Origin: Kappaphycus alvarezii
Lineage: Eukaryota; Rhodophyta; Florideophyceae; Gigartinales; Solieriaceae
DNA length: 64,000 bases
NCBI GenBank assembly: GCA_002205965.3
Contig: NADL03000476.1
Span: forward strand, 124,001 to 188,000
Direction: 5' to 3'
Below, piece after piece: positions 55,867 through 64,000 of this stretch (its first letter is position 1; every line of letters begins with the position of its first letter). Position numbers and translations under genes: made by a program. A model generated the notes under the pieces. That model was not told the origin of the DNA, ran no database searches, and saw only the letters and a list, made by a program, of their open reading frames with translations.

Positions 55867-57308
55867 ACGTATACGGCCTCTCCTATAATCCCTCTCCCCT
55901 CACTCTTCCCTGCCCCTTCTCCACACCCGATGGCTTTACCGTTCTCGGCTCTCCCATTGGTTCCGATACCTTCGTCAGCGCCGCATTTCACACCCGTCAA
56001 GCTGAAGTAGATCGCATGTTTTCCTGTCTTCAGTCCTTCGATGACGCCCAGATGGCCTACCACTTGCACCGTTTCTGTGCGAGCGCCTGTAAGGTTGTTT
56101 ATCTGCTGCGGACTCTCTCCCCCCACCAATCTACGGCTTTGGCCGTCAGCTTCGACCGGAAGCAGCGGGAGGCTTTCGCACAGATTCATGGTCCTTGCAC
56201 CGACTCCGAATGGGAGCAAGCCTGCCTTCCTATTTCCTACGGGGGCCTCGGCATTCTTCTCGCTTCTTCAATCCCTGAGTCCGCTTATGCGGCTTCGATG
56301 ATTGATGTTTTCCGCCGTTTCTCAGATCTGCTCTCCTTCTCGGGAGACCTACACCTGGAGGAAGTGCCTCGGGCCGCGATTTCTTTATTATCTACCCGTT
56401 ATCCAGATCTTTCGGCTTCCCTGTCGCCCACTTCCCTGTTTCAGAGGTGTCAAACGCCGGTCCCCGACGAACGGCTCCAGTCTGCTATCTCGTCTGAGCT
56501 TCACAGTTCGACGTTCGATCGGATCTTCCGATCATCCTCTGACCGCGACAGATCTCGCCTCCTATCTGTCCGTGAGTCGTCCGCCTGTTCAGCTTTCTCT
56601 ACTTTACCGCACCCTCACCGCGGCACCTATCTGTCCTCGCAAGCTTGGATAGTCGCTGTATCTATTCGCCTCGGCCGCGCGATTTTCTCTGGTCATGATC
56701 GATGTCCGGTATGTGCTCGCCGTTCCAACGACATCGCCCCGTTGCTCGATCCCCTGGGCAAACATGCCCTCACCTGTAAGTACAACGATGGGCAGACCCG
56801 TCGCCACAATGTCTTGCGTAACGCTCTCCATCGCTACTGTAAGGAGCTTGGAATTTCTGCCTCTCTTGAACATCTGCTTCCTCCCCTTCCCCCTTCGTCC
56901 TCTTCCTCGTCCGCCCTTCGCATAGATCTTTATATCCCTGCTGCATATGGCCTCGACCCGAAGGATATTGCTTTGGATGTCACAGTGGCCCATCCACAGG
57001 TCACTTCTCGCGTTTCCCAGTGTGCCCTATCTGGCGGCGCAGCTGCCTCAATGGCTGAACGTGCGAAACACACGCACTACGGTCTAGTCTGCCACACGAA
57101 CGATATACGGCTTCTTCCTGTTGGTATTGATGTGTTCGGTGCCCTTGGGGCCGACGGTGCGACTTTCTTCCGGCGCCTTTCTACGTTCGCTGCTGCCCGT
57201 CGAGGCACCATTCCCCAATGGGAGCTGCACCTCCTAATCACGCGCTTTGTGTTCTGCTTGCATGGGTTACAAGCTCGTCAAGTTCTTACCAGATGCATTT
57301 CCGATTAG
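55867..57308 (+). CDS. LINE ORF, C-terminal 480 residues
   Basis: Open reading frame inside the LINE insert. The apparent start ATG at 55833 belongs to flanking SAC3-family DNA, so the natural start is lost. Order: RT thumb to about residue 290, CCHC-type zinc finger near 295-330, endonuclease-like core with Asp in ALDVTVAH near 390, conserved tail HLLITRFVFCLHGLQARQVL. Restriction-like endonucleases nick the target for target-primed reverse transcription. Confidence 0.8.
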
Positions 57309-57405
57309 TTTCTCTCTCATCCCCTATGCATGTTAATTTCTCTATAATCCCCCTCAGCATGTTCTCCCACATGCTCTTTCCACAACCCGTAAAGATTACA
57401 CACAC
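55867..57405 (+). mobile_element. LINE (RT thumb plus zinc finger and restriction-like endonuclease), 5'-truncated
   Basis: A 1539-bp insert flanked by TCCTTCTCCTC (55856-55866, 57406-57416). One open frame to TAG at 57306-57308. It begins within the RT thumb (FTVLGSPIGSDTFVSAAF, CKVVYLLRTLSP, LPISYGGLGILLASS), then a zinc finger CPVCARRSND ... HALTC, RRHNVLRNALHRYC and YIPAAYGLDPKDIALDVTV, the putative PD-(D/E)XK endonuclease. The 3' UTR ends CCGTAAAGATTACACACAC. The frame is intact although truncated, so the insertion is young. Confidence 0.9.
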
Positions 57406-57710
57406 TCCTTCTCCTCCATAAGTCGAGCACGTGCCTCTGTGATTTTCCTCTCACGTTCCATGCAGAACGATTTCCGAGTTTCTTCTTCCTTCTTTAGACG
57501 CCGCTGCTGCTCTGCTTCTCGTGCGGCTTTTTCTGCCATTTCCGCCTGAAGCTTTGCTTTCCTATCCGCCTCTGCCTTAGCCCTTTTGCATTCGTTCAAA
57601 GCGGAATTATCTGGCAGCGTGGATAATTGAATATGGCCAGGTTATGCGGATGGCATACCATGCATTGGCCCAGGCGATGGTTGCGGGGCGGCCGAAAAGA
57701 TCAGATTCGC

Positions 57711-57780
57711 AGGCGCTCCATTCGAAGGACTGATGTCAGGCTTTTAGGCGCTCCATTCGAAGGACTGATGTCAGACTTTT
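57711..57780 (-). repeat. 35-bp tandem duplication in SAC3-family gene
   Basis: Units 57711-57745 and 57746-57780 differ at one position. Thirty-five is not a multiple of three, so it shifts the frame near the C-terminal third. Confidence 0.9.
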
Positions 57781-59085
57781 CAGCTTCCAACACTTCCTTG
57801 CTCCCTTGGCTAATATTTGAAGGCGCAGAGACGAGCCGATTGAGGATTGCTGAGGCAGATCGATTTGCACTGGGGCCCTCTTTGACAGGTGCCGGGGTTT
57901 TCTCGGGAAGGGCCTTTGTGACTGGTTTGAGAAGAGCCAAACTAGCAGGAGGTGGAGCCAGACTTGACGATCTTGGTGCTTCCTGCTGAAGCTTGGGACT
58001 GTGCTGCTGCACACGTGTCCCCGTTGCATAGGCACGGAGTCGCGGAGAGCAATCATGTGGTAGCGAAGTCAAGTTATAGACATCATTCAACGAGCCAGCA
58101 ATGAGTTCGGAGGGTTTGCATTGTCCAGACTTTTTCTCAACGAGGGCGCTTGGTCCTTTGGGAAACAATTCATCCCATTTGTCTGTGTCAAGTGTAGATG
58201 TCATTGAAACTGCTTTCAAAGGTTCCTCTGCCCCTCTTGACTCTACATTTCTAATACCGAAGCCGGCTATCGAACAAAACTTAACCGTCTCTTCATCTCC
58301 AACGAAGCATAGCTGCTCTGTTAGTCTCGGGACATTAATGATGTCTCTTGCGCCATGACTCGAGTTAATGATCCTTAAAGCCTGACATTGCATGTAATGG
58401 GATCTTATGTACATCATACATGCTAGTAAGTACGGTGCTGCACGCAAACACTTGAAGAATCCTACGTAGTCCCAAAACGAACGAGAACATGACTTCACGA
58501 CTTGCAGAGCCAACTGAATTGGAAGACTGTTTCGAACATCTGGGCTGAATCCCCTGAGCAATCGGACACAAGTTTGCGGTCCAGACATTTGCAAGAGAAG
58601 GTAATAAGCCTGCATTTCCGGTTCGTTGGGGGATGTCGGCAAATTCTCTTCACGACGCAAGTCGTACATTTCCCGCAGCTATATTAGGCACTTATCTAGC
58701 TGCTCTAGGTTCTGCTTCGAGGAGAACACCGCCGGATCACTGCCTGCCAACCGATGCTCTGAAAGGATATGAAATCGCACACTTTCCTCGTAAACCTTAA
58801 TGCAAGTATCGCCACGCACACCTTGATATGTGAAGTCTTGCCGTAAAGAACGAGTTCTGTCGCGCACGAACTTGTGAATTTCCGTGAATGACTCCTCTTC
58901 TGTGTCACATACAGTCTTGAGGAGTTCCATCGTTTTCAACAAAACGGGCGGGGGACGTATATCCTCGGGTGTAGGCTCCTCGCTAACGGCTGCAGAGCGG
59001 CGATACTTCTTCACTGCTTTTGCGGGATCAGGATCGCTTCCTCTTCCACTTACAGTTTCGAAGACTGATATATCACGCTGTAGGA

Positions 59086-59146
59086 CATCCCTTAGGGAAC
59101 AGCTGACCATATTTTTCATGCATTAAAAACACCCCAAATTTCCCCC
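59086..59146 (+). mobile_element. Diverged short retroposon in the SAC3 domain
   Basis: A 61-bp insert flanked by CGCTGTAGGA (59076-59085, 59147-59156). It ends AACACCCCAAATTTCCCCC, a diverged form of the family's constant 3' end. With the duplication it adds 71 bp and shifts the frame between ERILQR and DISVFE, which are contiguous in the SAC3 domain. I tested splicing: no GT-AG pair in it restores the frame. Confidence 0.75.
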
Positions 59147-59442
59147 CGCTGTAGGATGCGTTCCTCTATCTCCTTGGCGGGGCACATGGTCTGACATGTC
59201 CCAACAAGTTGAACCGCATCCTTAATGTCAATTTTGTTTTTCTTTTGCCAGCCTTCACCAGTGTCGGTGGCTTTTCGAACTACTATTTTTGAAGCTTGGG
59301 ACCTGGCCAGATCCTTGGATAATCTCGGTTGAGCAGGCTGCCTCCGTCCAGACTCAGAGCGCACGTTCCTGCTGTTCCTGTTGGCTTTGGCAGTCCGACT
59401 CCTCTGGAGTTCCCTCTTCTTCATCGGGTGAGATTTAGTCAT

Positions 59443-59830
59443 TGGGGACAGAGGTTGTTGTAAAGAGGAGTGAATGGCTGAGCAGTGGTGAACAATGTTG
59501 AGGAAGATTGGAGTCGCTTGACTTCTTTACTTGGGTGGGTTTGATGGAAAACTACAATACTTATACCAATTGACTCTCATGATTAGAGTTGCAATTCGAA
59601 CAAAGTGACAGTAGGACAAATTCTCCGTTTGCATTAATATCTGCATTCGAATTGTTTGTCAGTACTGACAGAGACTTTCATGACTGATTCAAATGACAGT
59701 GTACTGTGACGCAAGCTCACCATATCATGCATGTTCACTGCTTCCCGAAATTTCGTCATTTGACGAAAATTTGGGTCACTTCATACAAAACCATTTGATC
59801 GCAGCATTAGAGGGTTTTGGCAATCACATC
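59443..59830. other. Upstream region of the SAC3-family gene
   Basis: No gene is visible. It should contain the promoter of the SAC3-family gene (- strand). No clear TATA box could be assigned. Confidence 0.4.
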
Positions 59831-60546
59831 TGATGTGCGCAAAATTTGCAAACGAAAAAAATCTAGAGGAGGACCAAATTTGGATACAGTATCGGGATTT
59901 GCAAGATATTTTTACAGTTCCTGAATTTGCAAGATATCTTTAATTTGGATGAGTGTGGCAAATTCATGAGTTGATTTTTTATTTTAAGACACGCTGTCAT
60001 ACTAGATGTCAGTACAAGTCCAGGTTCTGGGTGATAGTAAGAGTGACTCTGAAAGGTCTATATAATGGTCACATTAATTCCCACCCCTGGCCGATGGGTG
60101 GCTGGCATGGGTATGGCACCTAGATATTTACGTTGAGGAAATATCTTCTAATAGTCTCTCTGGTTCACACGATTCTCTTGAATGTATTTTATGGTTATTA
60201 GTATGTTTGTTTGAGACTTTAGGGGTACCCAAAAGTCTATATAAGCCGAGTAAACTGCTTCCTCTTGTGGAGGTCAAGCAAGTTGGAAGACAACTTCAAG
60301 CCAAGTTCTGAGTAGTAGGGAGTTGAGAGTCAACTTCAGACCCAAGACACCCTTTTCCTACGCTGCTCACAGAGCATCAGTGGTAGACCCTGCCCCTTTC
60401 ATACTTGCTTGCAGACCTCTCAACTCTCTTCCATATACACTGTGTTCGTTCAACTATACCACGGTAGCACTTTTGTCATTTGCGAAACTTCCTTCTTGGG
60501 GTAGTTGGTTCTGAATATCTCTTCTCCCGACGATTTACCCCCATCA
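59831..60546 (+). mobile_element. Solo A-type gypsy LTR
   Basis: A 716-bp LTR like those of element A, from TGATGTGCGC to CCCCATCA, with perfect target duplication ACATC (59826-59830, 60547-60551). No internal sequence. It sits about 390 bp upstream of the SAC3-family start and carries its own TATATAA boxes (about 60057 and 60239). Confidence 0.92.
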
Positions 60547-61206
60547 ACATCATTAGAGGGTTTTGTCAATCACAGTTCGACAGTTCAAATCTCAGGGCGG
60601 TGCAAATTGTTGGAGATCCGCTTATAAGCGGCGCCAGCGTTAAGGAGCAATGGCCCAAAAAGGGCAAGCCGGGTCCGGCTGAAGGGATCATCAAATAATG
60701 TGACTACAGTTCTGGTCTTTTATATTGGGCACTGTGCTGTACTTAGTGATACCCTAGGATCCGCAGGATCTAAGACAGTTGTCCTTGAGTATCTTTCCGC
60801 CGTCGTGTTACTGTACAGTGCACTGGTCGGACGGAGTGTGACCGCTGAGGGTCAATAAATATCGAGCCGCTGAGGGCCGACGGAACAGTGCGAGAGAGGC
60901 ACGACACCGACAATCTTACACAAATTTCGGTATGTATGATAAAGCACAGTTGACAGAACTGCAAGTAAAGAGAACATTCTTTGGCAAACAGCTCAATAAA
61001 TGAGTTCCCGCTATTTGGGAAGACCCTTCCACCCTCGTACTCAGCCTACAGTCCTGTGCCCCTTCCGCACAACCCCAGATGCGGATTCGACACAAGCGCA
61101 TCTCAAAAAGGCATGAAACCGCTACGCTTTCTGTTCTTTGCGTTGCTCGATGCAGAACTGCAGGCACTTCCAACCTACTAACAGCTCACTTCATGAGACA
61201 GTTGCA
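60547..61206. other. Region without recognisable gene
   Basis: Contains two small hairpins near 60645-60685 (GGCCCAAAAAGGGC and AGCCGGGTCCGGCT) and a repeat of CATTAGAGGGTTTTG seen left of the solo LTR. Reading frames are short and unrecognised. Confidence 0.4.
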
Positions 61207-61215
61207 ATACGAATC

Positions 61216-61324
61216 TTCCCCATTACCGTGTCAGTATACCCTTTTGAGTGGATTTTGGTTGTCTGTAAAACCATGGGATAGATCGGATATATCCTCCAAG
61301 AGTAAAACATCCAAGCCTTTCCCC
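61216..61324 (+). mobile_element. Short fixed-end retroposon, 109 bp
   Basis: Flanked by a perfect 9-bp duplication ATACGAATC (61207-61215, 61325-61333). It begins TTCCCCATTACCGTG and ends CATCCAAGCCTTTCCCC. Confidence 0.87.
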
Positions 61325-61476
61325 ATACGAATCAATGGAGGAAGCAGTGCATACTGAGAGGCTTTTCATAATTTCCAACTTGACGTTCTCCTTTGAAAGC
61401 GTTGCTGATAGTGAGTGTCTGAACCGTTCGTTTTACCAAAGACGATATAGTTTGTATCGCACGAACAATGAACTTC

Positions 61477-61912
61477 GATAGGAGTAAATCGTCGAGAGAA
61501 GAGATATTCAGAACCAACTACCACAAGAAGGAAGTTTTGCAAGCGAAAAAAGTGCTACCTTGGTATAGTTGAACGAACGAAAAGGAATGTATATGAAAGA
61601 GAGTTGAGAGGTCCACAAGGAAGTACGGAAGGGGCAGGGTCCACCACTGATGCTCTGTGAGCAGCGTAGGAAAAAGGTTTCTTGGGTCTGAAGTTGAATC
61701 TCAACTCCCTACTACTCAGAACTTGGCTTGAAGTTGTCTTCCAACTTGCTTGACCTCCACAAGAGGAAGCAGGTTACTCAGCTTATATAGACTTTTTGGG
61801 TATCCCTAAAGTCTCAAAGAAACATAATAAGAACCATGCTATGCATTAAATGGAAGTGTGTGAACGAGAAAGACTAACAGCAGGTACTATCAGGACAAAT
61901 ATCTAGATTCTT
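61477..61912 (-). mobile_element. Truncated A-type gypsy LTR
   Basis: On the - strand matches the final 430 bp or so of A-type LTRs, ending near CGATTTACTCCTATCG. No internal element adjoins. Confidence 0.82.
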
Positions 61913-61929
61913 TCCTTAATATCTTAGTA

Positions 61930-61975
61930 CTGTGCAACATTGTACAACACATAAAGATTTAGCACCACTACTCGC
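61930..61975 (+). mobile_element. LINE 3' tail scrap
   Basis: GCAACATTGTACAACA and CATAAAGATTTAGCACCAC match the 3' end of the LINE at 44672-45266. The sequence 61976-62150 beyond it is unassigned. Confidence 0.6.
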
Positions 61976-62159
61976 GGTAAACAAACCATTTTTGCGTTAT
62001 TACGACCACGGGGATAGCCACGAATTTGTCTGTGCAGGGTGCATAGTTCACCTCGCTGATGTTGTAGTGGATGGGTATGAAATAGTGGTGAACGGGTCCT
62101 TTTTCTATAGACCAACCCATATCTGCTCTAGCTCAACAATAGAAATCTCATTCTCCCTT

Positions 62160-62885
62160 TTTGCCCATTGCATGCCATTATACGGTATCGACCTCTCCTC
62201 CCCCGAAGGCTCCCGGCCACTCCGCCGCCTAGCTTCCGCCACTTCTTCCCACGCATCCCGTCCCTTTGACAACCTCCCGTAGAGCCATCTCCGTACCCGG
62301 ACCGCTCCTGAAGTCTGGCGAACCATGGTTTGCCTCCGTCTTGGTGCCCCCATCTTCTCTGGCACACAACCCTGCACCTATTGCGCCGCCGCCCACTTCC
62401 GCATTGTCCCCACCCTGGATTCCTACGGACACCACGCTTCTTTCTGTCCCTGCGCCGACGGCTCCATTCGGCGCCACAACTGTGTTCGCGACCGCCTCAT
62501 TTCCGAGGTATCACGCTTATCAATTGGGATTCGCCCTGTCCGGGAACGGAACTTCCCGCAAGACTTGCCCCGACCCTCCAACTCTCGCCAGCGCCTCGAC
62601 ATCTACATCCAGGATGACCAGTTCTCTCCTGTCCCGCAGGGCTATGACGTCACTGTTATCAGCCCCCACTTCGCTCCATACGCCCAACAGCGGATCCACA
62701 CGCCCCTCGCTGCCCTTACTGCATCTGAGCGCGCGAAATCTCTCCGCTATGGCCACCTCTGCGCCGAACCACGTATCGACTTCCACCCGATGGCTTTCGA
62801 TATATATACGGGTCTACCGGTCCCGGTGCCGAACGAGGTCTGTCCAGAATTGCTGAGTACATCGCTCTACGGAAAGGCAGTAGCC
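62160..62885 (+). mobile_element. LINE C-terminal fragment
   Basis: From about 62285 it encodes PEVWRTMVCLRLGAPIFSG, a zinc finger (CTYCAAAHFRIVPTLDSYGH, then C and RRHNCVRDRL), and DIYIQDDQFSPVPQGYDVTV: restriction-like endonuclease. An in-frame TAG lies near 62281. It ends at CTCTACGGAAAGG, the same 3' end as in 53415-53925. Confidence 0.78.
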
Positions 62886-62976
62886 CTGCCTTCAAGCGCG
62901 ATCGCTTGTTCAAGATTATAAGCTCGCTCATATAGCAACGAACTTCTGTCGCGATCAACCGACGACAACTCAACCG

Positions 62977-63044
62977 GTTGTCTGGAAAACCATGGGATAG
63001 ACCGGATATATCTTCCAAGAGCAAAACACCCAAACCTTTTCCCC
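62977..63044 (+). mobile_element. Short fixed-end retroposon, 68 bp
   Basis: Begins in the GTTGTCTGGAAAACC core and ends CACCCAAACCTTTTCCCC. Flanked by ACAACTCAACCG (62965-62976, 63045-63056). Another 5'-truncated copy. Confidence 0.85.
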
Positions 63045-63056
63045 ACAACTCAACCG

Positions 63057-64000
63057 CTCCTAGCTCAGATGGATTTTTCCCCTTTTGAGGGCGCTAGCCC
63101 CCCTTTCCTGCTTAGTAAAGTCTTCTTCCTCTACGCTTAACAACTCCAAATGGGTTCCAGCCAATCCATACATCTCAATAAAGACACCTCCATTTTTTCC
63201 CCTGTACTGCATGGTGCCCAGTCGGCACCATGCCCGTGTAGCACGAGTCGCCTCTGTACGTGCAAGCTGACAGATGTACCAACCTTCGCACCACTGACAG
63301 TAAATTTCCCAAGCCTTCCCCCCGGCTGTAAGTCATTCCCATTTAACTCCCTGTGCTGTCCGTTTTCGCGAGGGCTTCATCATGTACAGCACCCATAGTT
63401 TTCAAAAGCAATTGCTCCCTGTTCTGCAGCACAATCCCATACAACCCTCCCCGTGCATTTTCGCATGCAAATATCTCAAAACATATGCAAGCTAAATGAA
63501 AGGCGACGTTTCCTCTCGTTGGCAGTTGATATTCTAGGGGCTGACAGTGCGAGATGCATAAAAATTTGATAGCGGACAGTTTGTTGTGCAGAAATTGCGT
63601 GGTGCATTTCTTTTGAAAGTGGATGCCTCTAAAACTCCATATAAAGCACGGGTCTCGCTCCGGAGACATTAGAGGCCGAGGACTCACCACCGCGAGGGGC
63701 CCTACTCAATCTTCCTTTCTCACGCGGATCCGCGTATCTCATCCCTTCCTCACTGCTCGCCCTCAGACACTCAGACAGCTTACGTAGGTCCAACCCAGCC
63801 ACGTTCTCTCTCCAGACTGCTTCCAAGCAGCGTAGGTCCTCACCAGCAATGCGCTGCGAACGCGATCTTGACCAGAAGACTGGCTTGCGCCCATCTTCTG
63901 CAGTTCCACCCCACAAGGTCGGCAAGGGCCCTGTCGACTGAGTGGGGTGTGAAAATGTCCCCCCCTCCATTGGCTCGGTGGGCCCTCGCCGGGCTGATGC
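63057..64000. other. Right edge, no gene recognised
   Basis: Two moderately long frames exist on the - strand (63343-63690 and 63629-63970) without recognisable motifs. Part may be an exon or a decayed repeat extending beyond the window. Confidence 0.35.

Larger units (their letters stand above)
55059..59442 (-). pseudogene. SAC3/GANP-domain protein gene, broken
   Basis: ATG at 59442 (MTKSHPMKKRELQRS), a basic N-terminus, then LVGTCQTMCPAKEIEERILQ, the hallmark opening of the SAC3/GANP domain. After an insertion follow RDISVFETVSG, KAVKKYRRSAA and LREMYDLRREENLP, then domain helices to about 58100, a Pro/Ser-rich stretch, a coiled coil (57417-57600) and a C-terminal part (55341-55866) ending near a stop at 55059. 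SAC3 proteins scaffold the TREX-2 mRNA-export complex at nuclear pores. Damage: retroposons at 59086-59146 and 55112-55331, a LINE at 55867-57405, a 35-bp duplication at 57711-57780, and in-frame stops at 58679-58681 (TAG) and 57642-57644 (TAA). Removing inserts and duplications leaves 2499 bp, an exact multiple of three (832 codons plus stop). Confidence 0.85.

Noticed and set aside
57642..58681. TAG and TAA inside the SAC3-family gene at positions where Gln would fit, suggesting a reassigned genetic code
   Set aside because: Other ORFs here end at TAA or TAG at their natural end (for example the LINE at 57306-57308), and the gene has further lesions. Pseudogene decay explains it better.
59076..59156. 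The 71-bp interruption of the SAC3 domain as a spliceosomal intron
   Set aside because: It does not start with GT at the frame break, and the GT-AG combinations I tried give a stop or wrong frame. A 10-bp flanking duplication and the retroposon-like end fit an insertion.
60560..60690. tRNA-like or SINE head (AGTTCAAATCTC resembling a B box, with hairpins)
   Set aside because: No A box at the right distance and no cloverleaf can be drawn.
62325..62921. Intact 198-residue protein
   Set aside because: It is the endonuclease tail of a truncated LINE, matching the fragment at 53415-53925.
1..64000. CRISPR arrays, bacterial operons, rRNA
   Set aside because: No regularly spaced repeats, no ribosome-binding-site pattern and no rRNA-like sequence; all evidence points to a eukaryotic nuclear genome.

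Overview
This is nuclear DNA of a eukaryote with a repeat-choked genome. Almost everything recognisable is a transposable element: Ty3/gypsy, Ty1/copia, non-LTR elements with a restriction-like-endonuclease tail, a short fixed-end retroposon and one inverted-repeat element. The only confident host gene encodes a SAC3/GANP-domain protein (mRNA export family) and it is broken. Host genes here seem to lack introns and the element families are of kinds common in algae, oomycetes and fungi. A florideophyte red alga is my best guess for the organism, with low confidence.

Layout. 1-4874: decayed copia element, + strand. 4875-6406: solo long LTR carrying an acidic ORF. 6768-12941: Ty3/gypsy chromovirus G with 425-bp LTRs and target-site duplication (TSD) AGGAG. 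13700-32364: gypsy element B, - strand, inserted into an older LINE reverse transcriptase gene (13488-13699 plus 32370-33560). B was itself invaded by a LINE (15506-16273), by copia C (16544-22085, TSD ATGTG), by gypsy A (22254-29779, TSD GAAGA) and by a short retroposon in its LTR. 35016-43916: gypsy E, a relative of A with 1.4-1.5 kb LTRs. 44672-45266: 5'-truncated LINE. 45961-47108: fragment F of the A/E family. 47398-51879: copia D, - strand, TSD GATAA. 52260-54200: SANT-like ORF remnant and a copia remnant cut by a LINE. 55059-59442: SAC3-family pseudogene, - strand, split by a LINE and two short retroposons. 59831-60546: solo A-type LTR, TSD ACATC. 60547-64000: LTR, retroposon and LINE pieces.

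The most unusual features are: (i) gypsy A and E carry an extra region of about 350 residues after integrase, built from two copies of an unfamiliar domain of about 110-130 residues; (ii) the E-type LTR contains its own TATA-like box and an acidic ORF, seen in three LTR copies, and is a modular variant of the A-type LTR; (iii) a short retroposon with a constant 3' end, ragged 5' ends and target duplications of 9-11 bp, found in several places including coding sequence; (iv) two unrelated copia elements start their Gag ORF inside a primer-binding site that looks complementary to the anticodon loop of initiator tRNA-Met.

Most element ORFs carry frameshifts, often at homopolymers, even where LTR pairs are nearly identical. 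Part of this may be assembly error. I saw no tRNA, rRNA or CRISPR array.
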